The notes below the pieces were generated by a model. That model was given only the letters and a program-made list of their open reading frames with translations. It had not been told where the DNA came from and searched no databases. This document shows positions 16,192 to 22,853 of a stretch of 40,737 bases of DNA, piece after piece (the stretch's first letter is position 1; every line of letters starts with the position of its first letter). The stretch covers positions 1-40,737 of the forward strand of contig CAZAZV010000006.1 in NCBI GenBank assembly GCA_964489845.1, given 5' to 3'. Made by a program: the position numbers and the translations under genes. This DNA is from GWA1-54-12 sp964489845 (lineage in GTDB: Bacteria > Patescibacteriota > Minisyncoccia > UBA6257 > GWB1-50-10).

Positions 16192-16220
16192 TTGACACGA
16201 AGGTACTGCTATAGTATGGT
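16192..16220 (+). promoter_or_regulatory. rpsO promoter, predicted leaderless
   Basis: TTGACA (16192-16197), a 17-bp spacer, then TATGGT (16215-16220). A start seven bases after the -10 falls on the rpsO ATG at 16227, so the mRNA would have no leader. It interlocks with the divergent pnp promoter: the -10 boxes overlap by two bases. Confidence 0.7.
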
Positions 16221-16239
16221 ATAACCATGTCCTTGTCAA
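16211..16239 (-). promoter_or_regulatory. pnp promoter, interlocked with the rpsO promoter
   Basis: On the minus strand, TTGACA (16234-16239, inside the rpsO coding region), a 17-bp spacer, then TACTAT (16211-16216). Predicted start is near 16204, giving a leader of about 19 nt with no Shine-Dalgarno. RNA polymerase cannot occupy this and the rpsO promoter together. Confidence 0.65.
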
Positions 16240-16451
16240 AAGACGAGAAAGAAAAAGTTATCGAAGAAAGCCGCGTGCATGACCGCGACACCGGTTCCGT
16301 CGAAGTACAGGTAAGCTTGCTCGATAAGCGCATTGACGCGCTCGCCGAGCATCTGAAGACGCACCAGAAAGACCGCCATTCGCGCCGAGGATTGCTCCTC
16401 ATGATCGGGAAACGGCGCCGCCTGAAGCACTACCTCGAAGGGCGTTCATGA
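16227..16451 (+). CDS. rpsO: 30S ribosomal protein S15, C-terminally short
   Basis: 74 residues. The S15 core is clear: DTGSVEVQVSLLDKRIDALA and HQKDRHSRRGLLLMIGKRRR, which carry the 16S rRNA contacts. E. coli S15 has about 89 residues and continues after the RRRLLDYL segment with a final helix; here the chain stops at HYLEGRS, so the last ~15 residues are missing. The stop overlaps the next gene's ATG (ATGA). Either a natural truncation or a frameshift is possible, but no obvious continuation is seen. Confidence 0.95.
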   Translation: MSLSKDEKEKVIEESRVHDRDTGSVEVQVSLLDKRIDALAEHLKTHQKDRHSRRGLLLMIGKRRRLKHYLEGRS

Positions 16452-16978
16452 TCGCGATCCCCTCACAACGCGTCGGCGTATTCTTCGACGTCCAAAACAT
16501 TTATCACTCCGCGAAGCATCTCTACGGCGCGCGGGTGAGCTTCGAAAAACTCATTCAGGAAGTCGTCAAAGACCGCACGCTCATCCGTGCGGTTGCCTAC
16601 GTCGTGAAAAGCGACGTAGTTCCTGGCGAGCAGTCGTTCTTCGACGCGTTGCAAGCCGCGGGGATGGAGCTCCGCGTGAAGGACCTGCAGGTATACGCTT
16701 CGGGCGCGAAGAAAGCGGACTGGGACGTCGGCATGGCGGTGGACGCGATTCGCATGTCTCCGCTCCTCGACGTCATCATTCTTATTACCGGCGACGGCGA
16801 CTTCGTCCCGCTCGTCGAGTACTTGCGCTGGGGCATGGGTAAGCAGGTTGAGGTCTGCGCCTTCGGTAAAACAACGTCGGCGAAGCTCATCGAAGCGACT
16901 GACGCATTCACGGATTTGGACAAGGAACCGAAGCTCCGGATGGCGATTCGGAAAGTTCAGAGGACCCTGAAGAAGTAG
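16448..16978 (+). CDS. NYN-domain (LabA/DUF88-like) protein, putative ribonuclease
   Basis: 176 residues covering one PIN-like NYN domain. The acidic positions are conserved: FFDVQNIYH at the start, DWDVGMAVDAI in the middle, and ITGDGDFVPLV, which would bind Mg2+. Family members are single-strand or tRNA/rRNA-cleaving nucleases or regulators. Its start codon overlaps the rpsO stop, so it is translationally coupled to a ribosomal protein, which favours a housekeeping RNA role, although that is inference. Confidence 0.9.
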   Translation: MIAIPSQRVGVFFDVQNIYHSAKHLYGARVSFEKLIQEVVKDRTLIRAVAYVVKSDVVPGEQSFFDALQAAGMELRVKDLQVYASGAKKADWDVGMAVDAIRMSPLLDVIILITGDGDFVPLVEYLRWGMGKQVEVCAFGKTTSAKLIEATDAFTDLDKEPKLRMAIRKVQRTLKK

Positions 16979-16994
16979 TAAAAACTAGAATGGC

Positions 16995-17441
16995 ATGCGA
17001 GGCAACCGATTCATCAACCTCAAGTATGCGAGAAATGACGAACAGCGGGCAGTTATGGAACAAATCCGCGAAGCTGGTGAGTGCCCCTTCTGTGAGAAAA
17101 ATTTAGGGAAATACCATCGGAAGTCGATTCTGAAAACTGGTACCCATTGGCTTCTCACTGAAAATCAGTGGAAATATGAGCACGCTGACGCACATCTGCT
17201 TCTTATATCCCGGAAACACATAGAAAATCTATCGGAGATATCGAATAAAGCGTGGAGTGAGCTCTTACAGCTTTTATGTGAAGCGATGCGCACAGCTCAC
17301 ATAGAAGGCGGTGGTTGCGCAATGCGATTCGGTGCCCCCCAATTTACGGGCGCGACGGTTACGCATCTCCACTTTCATCTTATAAAACCAGAGAATTCAG
17401 CGACACCAAACCACAAGCCGGTACTATTTCCCATTGGATGA
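16995..17441 (+). CDS. HIT family protein
   Basis: 148 residues. The histidine triad HLHFHLI is at about 125-131, and an N-terminal CPFCEK (about 30-35) gives a zinc-type pair as in HIT/GalT-like members. An upstream H-rich stretch (HADAHLLLISRKH) matches the usual fold. It would hydrolyse or transfer nucleotide phosphates; the substrate cannot be told. It lies 16 bp after the NYN gene and ends in front of the bidirectional terminator at 17458. Base composition is somewhat more A/T-rich than its neighbours. Confidence 0.9.
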   Translation: MRGNRFINLKYARNDEQRAVMEQIREAGECPFCEKNLGKYHRKSILKTGTHWLLTENQWKYEHADAHLLLISRKHIENLSEISNKAWSELLQLLCEAMRTAHIEGGGCAMRFGAPQFTGATVTHLHFHLIKPENSATPNHKPVLFPIG

Positions 17442-17457
17442 GGGAGAGAAAATAAAA

Positions 17458-17481
17458 CCCCGAGCTGCGGCAAGCTCGGGG
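17458..17481. terminator. Terminator between convergent HIT and deaminase genes
   Basis: CCCCGAGCT (17458-17466) pairs perfectly with 17473-17481 over a 6-base loop. On the minus strand it is followed by TTTTATTTT, a good U-tract, so it should stop the deaminase operon strongly. On the plus strand the tail is weaker. Confidence 0.85.
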
Positions 17482-17485
17482 ACTT

Positions 17486-18319
17486 TCACACATCAAGTAC
17501 GTGGATAATCTCGATGCCGTAATGTTTGAGGATTTCCACCGCATCCAGCGCGCTTGACCCTTCACGATAGAAAAGACGTTTCACGCCCGCGTGCGCAACG
17601 ATTCGTGCGCACGTCGGGCACGGGAACGTCGTGACGTAGAGATCGGATCCGGAAAGCACCGCTCGCGCCGCTTCGGCGACAACCCCCGCTTCTGCGTGAA
17701 GCGTAGTGGCGAGATCGGGGTGCTTCCCCGGCGCGATGACGTCTCGCGGATCGCCAAGAAGGTACGGTACGTGTTCCGAGGGGAGATGGCGATTGTGCGC
17801 GATAACGATGCGTTTACCATTGCGTACCGCAATGGCACCGACGTGCCGCCACCAGTCGGAGCTCTTCTCCGCCTCTTCCGTCGCGGACCGCATAAACGTG
17901 CTGGCGGCAAGAGTTGAAGAGATTGTCCGATCCGCGGTGATATCATTACGCGAGGCGACCCGGGAAGCATCCCAGCGGAGAAAAACCGAATCGAAAGTAA
18001 TATCACATCGACGTAGATACATTTCAGCAAGACGATGCGATACACCCTCATTGGGCATTACAACTCGAGTCGGCGATTTTCCGAGTGCAGCGAGGGCGCG
18101 CTCATCCGCCAGTGATACGTCTTTGAAAAGTCGCAGAGGACGTATCGAACGCACCACATCATGTGCTTCAAGCGCCATAAGCTCTCGCCCGATGTAATCA
18201 AGCTCGGGGTTGGCGACATCGAGGATGACGAGTCGTATCTTCTTCCCGCCGTGTTTCCGGAAAAACGCCAAGTAGCCCGCGTGGATGCACGGCACGTACG
18301 CAATAACCAGGCTATCCAT
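17486..18319 (-). CDS. dCMP deaminase-like protein with an N-terminal HxGH-like domain
   Basis: 277 residues from the ATG at 18319, preceded by AGGAG at 7 nt; a TTG two codons earlier is less likely. The C-terminal half has the cytidine/dCMP deaminase zinc motifs HAEAGVVAEAAR and PCPTCARIVAHAG. The N-terminal ~140 residues are extra: VPCIHAGYLAFF resembles the HxGH of nucleotidylyltransferases, and a later STLAAST could be the counterpart of their second motif, although both are degenerate. Co-encoded with a ThyA homologue, deamination of dCMP to dUMP ahead of dTMP synthesis is the natural reading. The long insert before HAE differs from ordinary dCMP deaminases. Confidence 0.8.
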   Translation of the reverse strand: MDSLVIAYVPCIHAGYLAFFRKHGGKKIRLVILDVANPELDYIGRELMALEAHDVVRSIRPLRLFKDVSLADERALAALGKSPTRVVMPNEGVSHRLAEMYLRRCDITFDSVFLRWDASRVASRNDITADRTISSTLAASTFMRSATEEAEKSSDWWRHVGAIAVRNGKRIVIAHNRHLPSEHVPYLLGDPRDVIAPGKHPDLATTLHAEAGVVAEAARAVLSGSDLYVTTFPCPTCARIVAHAGVKRLFYREGSSALDAVEILKHYGIEIIHVLDV

Positions 18320-18321
18320 GG

Positions 18322-18948
18322 TCAATCTCCTGCAAATTCGTTGATAGACGCCTCGAACGAGTCCAGTCGTTCTTTAATTGAACGAGCGAACTCCCCATAC
18401 TCTTTCTTAAATCGCTCGGCAAACTTCACGTGAATGAGTCGTATTTTTGCCGTCGTTGAAGTTTCGGATTGCGAGGGGAGCATCGCCACTTGACCGCAAA
18501 ACTCTTTAAGTTTCGCGATCTCCTCATCGGAATGACCGTTTCGTTCGGAGACAAAGAAGACGTCGGGACGGATACTACGCGCGAGTTCCCAGAGTGGTTC
18601 CCTCGGACCGATAAGCTTCACGAGATTGACGTGGCGCACATGACAAAGAACCCTTATCCGCTCATCCTGTCCGACAATAGGCCGATGCGGCCCCTTGGTT
18701 TTGTGGATGAGACCATCACTATCGACCCCAACAACAAGTACAACATTGTCGACATCATGCTCGTCCGCAAGACGTTTCCCCATCTCGAGGTACGCCATAT
18801 GACCTTCATGGATAAGATCCCATGTCCCTACAGTAGCTGCAACTTTCTTGCCGATGATGCGGCATGCATCAACTACCTTTTTGAGCTTCGAGTAGTCGGT
18901 ATACACGCGCTGTGCGACTACCGAGCCGGATCCGAAAATGTCTTTCAT
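18322..18948 (-). CDS. HxGH nucleotidylyltransferase (cytidylyltransferase family)
   Basis: 208 residues from the ATG at 18948. An ATG 9 bp upstream touches the AAGGAGG Shine-Dalgarno directly, while this one lies 9 nt after it. The nucleotidyltransferase fold shows in VGTWDLIHEGHMAYL (HxGH), VVGVDSDG, KGPHRPIVGQDERI and a C-terminal SETSTTAKIR (the STxxR-like motif). Such enzymes join a nucleotide to a phosphorylated sugar or alcohol. The substrate is not evident. It lies between a thyA homologue and the deaminase, with 2-14 bp spacing, so a nucleotide-related role is likely. Confidence 0.85.
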   Translation of the reverse strand: MKDIFGSGSVVAQRVYTDYSKLKKVVDACRIIGKKVAATVGTWDLIHEGHMAYLEMGKRLADEHDVDNVVLVVGVDSDGLIHKTKGPHRPIVGQDERIRVLCHVRHVNLVKLIGPREPLWELARSIRPDVFFVSERNGHSDEEIAKLKEFCGQVAMLPSQSETSTTAKIRLIHVKFAERFKKEYGEFARSIKERLDSFEASINEFAGD

Positions 18949-18962
18949 AACGCTCATCCTCC

Positions 18963-19916
18963 TTACAAGGGGGTCCAGATTCTATACCGAGAATCTTGGG
19001 GGTAGTAATCTGAGACCGTGAAATGTTTTTGTCGGAAGTCCAGTATGTCGGAGATGCTCGGGTCGAGGGATACGGTTGGCAGACGCTGCGGTCTGGTTCT
19101 AAGCATCCGATGGATGGCCGGAACCTGCGTTCTTTCGGGGTCGCTGGTGTAATAGTAATGCCCGTCGGATATGACGAATGTAATCTCCGTTGCGGTGTAA
19201 CCAGTGACCTGCGCAAGCATCGCGAGAAGAAGAGAATACTGGATAAGATTTGCAGCAAGGCCGACAGGCGCATCACAACTCCGATGGAGATGAAGCGCCG
19301 ACAACTCCCTCGTTTCCTCATCGGCGAAAAGATGCAGAAACCCGTGACAAGGCACGACTGGCGTCTTAGCTTCGCGGTCATTGCCGCGCGCGATAAGCGA
19401 TGGTATCCAAGGGACAAGCAAATGCGTGCGAAGATACGGTTTCTGCCGGAGCTGCGCAATGAGGTTCTCTATCTGGTTGAACGGTCCGTCAGGAGACGGG
19501 AATGCCGTCCACGCCGGTCCATAGCTTGCAGGACCGAGATCACCAAGTTCGAGATCGCACGGTTCGCACATCTCTTTTGTCAACCACGGTGACCACCAAT
19601 AACAGCCGAACGATTCGAATTCTTCTTTGGTTCGCGCCCCATGCAGGAACGCGAAGAGTTCACCGAGTGCCTGATTGAACACAGAGCGTTCCCCCTTCAC
19701 AAGTTCACGCTCGGTGAGAATCGGGATACCGTTTCGCAAGTCGAAACACATCTCATAGCCCCTGACCCATTTCGCTCGCGCGTCCTGGAATAATTTTTTC
19801 TTTTCTACTCCGTGTTTTAAGAGATAGCGAAGAAAAGTCCGGTACTGTCGATCCCGTTTCCGCTTCCTGAACGGCTTATAACCGATGACTGGCACCCACC
19901 CTTCTCTTGCGGCCAT
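18963..19916 (-). CDS. thyA: Divergent thymidylate synthase (ThyA family)
   Basis: 317 residues. The ThyA plan is clear: GDLGPASYG..W, an LRTHLLVPW strand, the nucleophile in VVPCHG, then HRSCDAPVGLAANLIQYSLL and SDGHYYY. The Asn that selects dUMP over dCMP is kept (AAN), arguing against a dCMP hydroxymethylase. Deviations: the Gln before RS in the usual QRSCD is His; the usual RR of the phosphate-binding strand is RT; GDTH is SDGH. The N-terminus is longer and basic. A strong AAGGAGG lies 7 nt before the ATG. It heads a three-gene operon. Activity as a thymidylate synthase is likely but not certain given these changes. Confidence 0.88.
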   Translation of the reverse strand: MAAREGWVPVIGYKPFRKRKRDRQYRTFLRYLLKHGVEKKKLFQDARAKWVRGYEMCFDLRNGIPILTERELVKGERSVFNQALGELFAFLHGARTKEEFESFGCYWWSPWLTKEMCEPCDLELGDLGPASYGPAWTAFPSPDGPFNQIENLIAQLRQKPYLRTHLLVPWIPSLIARGNDREAKTPVVPCHGFLHLFADEETRELSALHLHRSCDAPVGLAANLIQYSLLLAMLAQVTGYTATEITFVISDGHYYYTSDPERTQVPAIHRMLRTRPQRLPTVSLDPSISDILDFRQKHFTVSDYYPQDSRYRIWTPL

Positions 19917-19946
19917 AATAACGCCTCCTTCTATCGTGGTAATATC

Positions 19947-19985
19947 TCATATGGGATATATCATGAGCTGACGAAACCCTACCAT
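19947..19985 (-). CDS. Possible 12-codon leader peptide upstream of thyA
   Basis: A minus-strand ATG at 19985 is preceded by GGAGG at 4 nt and opens a 12-codon frame (MVGFRQLMIYPI) ending at 19947, 30 bp before the thyA ATG. It overlaps a near-perfect palindrome (19942-19959, ATATC/GATAT around CATATG). It could be a translated leader or chance; the Shine-Dalgarno is the only positive sign. Confidence 0.3.
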   Translation of the reverse strand: MVGFRQLMIYPI

Positions 19986-20024
19986 TGCACCTCCGTAAAG
20001 GCAAGATATGGATAAATCTTAATG

Positions 20025-20033
20025 TGATATAAT
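20025..20033 (+). promoter_or_regulatory. hsp20 promoter, extended -10, predicted leaderless
   Basis: TG-A-TATAAT (20025-20033) is a perfect extended -10. Seven bases downstream is 20040, the A of the hsp20 ATG. No good -35 is seen, as expected for extended -10 promoters. The same TGATATAAT-N6-ATG layout precedes the dksA-like gene at 21531. No heat-shock operator such as CIRCE is seen. Confidence 0.65.
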
Positions 20034-20039
20034 ATCCCT

Positions 20040-20483
20040 ATGTTGAGGAGGAAAGGAAAAGACGTACTGAAAGAGCTCTCCGAGGCGAAGCGTGGAATAG
20101 ACGAGACGGAAGGAAGCGAGAAAGAAGCGGAAGCGGCGGATGGTCAGCTCACGGTTGACGTTTACCGAGACGGGGACGACATCATCATCGAGTCCGCGAT
20201 CGCCGGCATCGACCCCGATGCGGACCTCGAAGTGAACATCAAGCGCGACACGGTGGAAATTAAAGGAAAGCGCGAACGCTCGCACTCCGTCACCGACAGC
20301 GACTACTACTATCAAGAATGTTTCTGGGGCACGTTCTCGCGCATGGTGCTGCTCCCCGAAGAAGTCGACCCCGACTCCTCGAAAGCAACATTCGAAAACG
20401 GCATCCTCACGGTACGGATGCCGCTCCTCACCTCAAAGAAGAAAGGGAGGAAGGTAAAAGTTGCGACGGCCGGTACGGCCTGA
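20040..20483 (+). CDS. Hsp20/alpha-crystallin small heat-shock protein
   Basis: 147 residues. A charged N-terminal tail (1-36) precedes the alpha-crystallin domain (about 38-135), with IESAIAGIDPDADLEVNI, VEIKGKRERS, the ECFWGTFSRMVLLPEEVD strand and the closing FENGILTVRMPLL. It is an ATP-independent holdase chaperone. A C-terminal IxI motif is not obvious. It is monocistronic, divergent from thyA and convergent with tsaD. No Shine-Dalgarno is present, consistent with a leaderless transcript. Confidence 0.95.
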   Translation: MLRRKGKDVLKELSEAKRGIDETEGSEKEAEAADGQLTVDVYRDGDDIIIESAIAGIDPDADLEVNIKRDTVEIKGKRERSHSVTDSDYYYQECFWGTFSRMVLLPEEVDPDSSKATFENGILTVRMPLLTSKKKGRKVKVATAGTA

Positions 20484-20500
20484 AGCCAAAGGCTACAGGC
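20478..20500. terminator. Hairpin between convergent hsp20 and tsaD
   Basis: GCCTGAAGCC (20478-20487) pairs with GGCTACAGGC (20491-20500) with one mismatch and an AAA loop. It contains the stop codons of both genes. No U-tract follows in either direction, so it may act as a 3'-end barrier more than an intrinsic terminator. The sequence also resembles common dispersed hairpin repeats. Confidence 0.5.
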
Positions 20501-21512
20501 TGAGGTTTGGTTGGGAGTTGAGTTCGTAGCTTGTACCGGTTTGCAGATTCATGAACGCGGCGACGGCAATCATCGTCGCGTTGTCTGTATTATATTTCAA
20601 GGGCGCGACGAGGAAGGGGTAACCGAGCGCGCGCAATTTTTCCCGAAGCGCCCGATTTGCCGCGACGCCGCCTGAGAGCATTACGGTCCGCACGTTGTAC
20701 TCTTCCGCTGCGCGCCTCACTTTTGATACGAGCGGCGCGAACGCGGCATCCTGGAAAGCACGCGCGACCGTCGCCTTGTCCGCCTCCGGGTGTTCGCGGA
20801 GGTAATACAAGACCGCGGTCTTGAGTCCAGAATAACTGAAATCGTAATCGCCCGAATGCACCATCGGTTCGGGAAATACCATCGTGCCATTCCTGCTCTC
20901 ATACGCCAATCGCTCTATCTCCGGACCGCCGGGGTACGGAAGACCGAGAAGCCGCGCTACCTTGTCAAATGCCTCCCCCACCGCATCGTCTCGCGTCTCG
21001 CCGAGCACGGCGCGTTCCTTCATATTCTTCATAAGCACGAGCATGGTGTGTCCGCCGGAAACGAGGAGGTGGATTGCCGGAAAGATTCCCTCATTTGAAA
21101 TTTGAAATTTGGATTTTGGATTTGCGGCTTTCTCCGAAAGGAGGAAGCTGTACAGATGCCCCTCGAGGTGGTTCGCTCCGACAAGCTTCGCGCGCGGAAA
21201 CAGCTCGCGATGCACGTGTTCCGCGAACTGAATCCCCATCCAGAGCGCCGGGTCGAGCCCCGGTCCCACCGTTACCGCAACCGCATCGACGTCGTCGTAT
21301 CGTCCCCGAGGGTTGAAAATGCGCTCGAAGAGAATCGGCAGGTTTTTCTCGTGTTCGCGTTTGGCGATATTCGGCACCACGCCGCCGTAGGGGCGGTGGA
21401 GTGCTATTTGGGACGCAACCTCCTCCGCTTCGATGGCAAGAGTATCCCCATCGAAGCGCACGACGGAGAGCGCGGTTTCGTCGCAGGACGTTTCTATGGC
21501 AAGGATGCGCAT
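20493..21512 (-). CDS. tsaD: tRNA threonylcarbamoyladenosine (t6A) transferase subunit TsaD
   Basis: 339 residues from the ATG at 21512 (MRILAIETSCDETALSVV); upstream in-frame starts would run through the dksA gene and are rejected. It carries the Kae1/TsaD motifs: the metal-binding NHLEGH, LLVSGGHT, YPGGPEIE, FSYSGLKTA and the C-terminal SGGVAANRALRE with YNTDNATMIA. It makes the t6A modification at position 37 of ANN-decoding tRNAs. Residues about 131-140, between NHLEGH and SGGHT, are encoded by an A/T heptad tract and are extra. The gene is divergent from dksA with an 18-bp gap and is predicted to be leaderless. Confidence 0.96.
   Translation of the reverse strand: MRILAIETSCDETALSVVRFDGDTLAIEAEEVASQIALHRPYGGVVPNIAKREHEKNLPILFERIFNPRGRYDDVDAVAVTVGPGLDPALWMGIQFAEHVHRELFPRAKLVGANHLEGHLYSFLLSEKAANPKSKFQISNEGIFPAIHLLVSGGHTMLVLMKNMKERAVLGETRDDAVGEAFDKVARLLGLPYPGGPEIERLAYESRNGTMVFPEPMVHSGDYDFSYSGLKTAVLYYLREHPEADKATVARAFQDAAFAPLVSKVRRAAEEYNVRTVMLSGGVAANRALREKLRALGYPFLVAPLKYNTDNATMIAVAAFMNLQTGTSYELNSQPNLSL
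21093..21120. repeat. A/T-rich heptad tract inside tsaD
   Basis: Four 7-bp units in a row (ATTTGAA, ATTTGAA, ATTTGGA, TTTTGGA) in otherwise GC-rich coding DNA. Read in tsaD it gives a KSKFQIS-like stretch of the kind seen where such tracts are translated in other genomes. The length variation stays in frame. Confidence 0.7.
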
Positions 21513-21518
21513 CGGTGA

Positions 21519-21525
21519 TATAATA
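21519..21525. promoter_or_regulatory. Shared -10 box for divergent leaderless tsaD and dksA
   Basis: Plus strand: TG-A-TATAAT (21516-21524) predicts a start on the dksA ATG at 21531. Minus strand: TATTAT (21520-21525) predicts a start within a base of the tsaD ATG at 21512. The whole gap between the two start codons is 18 bp, so one A/T box serves both directions and neither mRNA has room for a leader. Confidence 0.65.
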
Positions 21526-21530
21526 CCCGT

Positions 21531-21869
21531 ATGGAGCTTACGGAACAACAGGTTGATGCATTGAAAACCGCACTCACGAAGAAACGCGAAGAGGTGCTCG
21601 GGCTTTTGAAGGGGTACGAGCGGAACTTGGATTTCGGAAGCGACGTTGATTCCGGAGACGAGGAAACGGACGAATCGGAAGAGTACGCGAACTACCTCGG
21701 TGTTTCCCAGGCGCTCAAGGAACACCTTATGCGCATTGACGAGGCGCTCGTCCGTCTCCAATCGGGACACTATGGTGTTTGCGAGGTGTGCGGGAAAGCA
21801 TTGCCCTTCGAACTCCTGAAACAGAATCCCTCCGCGACGCGATGTCTCGCGTGTCGGGAAAAAGAGTAA
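21531..21869 (+). CDS. DksA/TraR-type zinc-finger protein
   Basis: 112 residues. An N-terminal coiled-coil (about 1-70) contains an acidic tip-like SDVDSGDEETDESEEY, followed by the C4 zinc finger CEVCGKALPFELLKQNPSATRCLAC (about 84-108). It should bind in the RNA polymerase secondary channel. The DksA DxxDxA tip motif is not obvious, so an effect with ppGpp is uncertain. It is predicted to be leaderless. The stop codon is followed at once by a REPIN-like element, then xer. Confidence 0.92.
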   Translation: MELTEQQVDALKTALTKKREEVLGLLKGYERNLDFGSDVDSGDEETDESEEYANYLGVSQALKEHLMRIDEALVRLQSGHYGVCEVCGKALPFELLKQNPSATRCLACREKE

Positions 21870-21870
21870 A

Positions 21871-21932
21871 TGTCATTCCCGCAGAGGCGGGAATCCATAT
21901 CCATAGGTTCCCGATCGGATCGGGAACGACAG
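21871..21932. repeat. REPIN-like element between dksA and xer
   Basis: Second copy of the family seen in recO: ATTCCCGC (21875-21882) with GCGGGAAT (21887-21894), then GTTCCCGAT (21907-21915) with ATCGGGAAC (21919-21927). It fills nearly the whole dksA-xer gap. Its right end, GACAGGAG, supplies the Shine-Dalgarno of xer. It is open in the xer frame, so a false upstream start can be drawn at 21870. Confidence 0.8.
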
Positions 21933-21938
21933 GAGCGT

Positions 21939-22853
21939 ATGACACCACTTGAAAAGCGTATCGATGAGTTCCTCGACTACCTCGAGATAGAAAAGAATCG
22001 TTCTGGGAAAACGCGCACGACCTACGCGCGGCGGTTGCGCGACTTCGTGAAAACAACGGGCGCGACGTCCCCGAAAGCCATAGACGAGGAACTGGTGCGC
22101 CGCTACCGCATCGCGCTCGCGCGCCGGAATCTCAAGAAGCTGACGCAAAACTACTACGTCATCGCGCTCCGCGCGCTGCTCCGCTATCTCGTAAAACGGG
22201 ATATTCCCTCGCTTTCGCCGGACAAGATAGAACTCCCAAAGACGGAACGGAGCGATATAGAAATACCAGATGACCGGGAGCTCGAGCGGTTACTCGATAG
22301 CCCGCTCCGGCAGATTCGGGAAGCGGGCGGTTCACCGCTCCGTGCCCTGCGGGACAAAGCGATACTCGAGTTTTTGTTTTCCACGGGACTCCGGGTTTCC
22401 GAACTGTGCTCGCTCGACCGATTTACGGATTTGTCTCGGGGAGAATTTTCCGTACGGGGAAAAGGAGGCAGAGTCCGCGTCGTCTTCGTTTCGGACGATG
22501 CGCAACAGGCGCTCTCCGAGTACCTTGCACGCCGAACCGACGCCGACGAAGCGCTCTTCGTGAGCTTGGATAAGCGCGGGCGCGTCATCGGGCGGATTAC
22601 GCCGCGGGCGGTGGAGCGGCTCGTCGCTCACGCGGCACGCACGGCGGGCATCGCGCGGCGGAGCGTCCATCCGCACACGCTCCGGCACCTCTTCGCGACA
22701 GATTTGCTCATAAACGGCGCCGACCTCCGTTCCGTGCAAGAGCTCCTCGGCCATGCCGACGTTTCAACGACACAGGTCTATACCCACCTCACGAACCGGA
22801 AGCTTAAGGAAATACACAAGACGTTTCACGGGAAGCGGAGGAAAGTTGATTAG
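21939..22853 (+). CDS. xerC: XerC/XerD-type tyrosine recombinase
   Basis: 304 residues from the ATG at 21939, 3 nt after AGGAG; an upstream ATG at 21870 lies in the repeat and is rejected. The N-terminal SAM-like domain (about 4-90) includes YARRLRDFVK. The catalytic domain carries STGLRVSELCSL (Arg), a beta-hairpin Lys in RGKGGRVR, HPHTLRHLFAT (HxxR), LLGHADVSTTQVYTH with the second His and the nucleophilic Tyr. The likely role is chromosome dimer resolution at dif; xerC versus xerD is not decided. The stop overlaps the M23 gene's stop by 4 bp, tail to tail. ftsK, the usual partner, is at 29828. Confidence 0.93.
   Translation: MTPLEKRIDEFLDYLEIEKNRSGKTRTTYARRLRDFVKTTGATSPKAIDEELVRRYRIALARRNLKKLTQNYYVIALRALLRYLVKRDIPSLSPDKIELPKTERSDIEIPDDRELERLLDSPLRQIREAGGSPLRALRDKAILEFLFSTGLRVSELCSLDRFTDLSRGEFSVRGKGGRVRVVFVSDDAQQALSEYLARRTDADEALFVSLDKRGRVIGRITPRAVERLVAHAARTAGIARRSVHPHTLRHLFATDLLINGADLRSVQELLGHADVSTTQVYTHLTNRKLKEIHKTFHGKRRKVD

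Noticed and set aside
18963..19916. Reading the ThyA homologue as a phage-type dCMP hydroxymethylase
   Set aside because: The Asn that favours dUMP (AAN) is retained, while hydroxymethylases carry Asp there.
21870..21938. An upstream start for the xer gene
   Set aside because: These 23 codons are translated repeat (palindromes at 21875-21927); the ATG at 21939 has a Shine-Dalgarno and begins the conserved domain.
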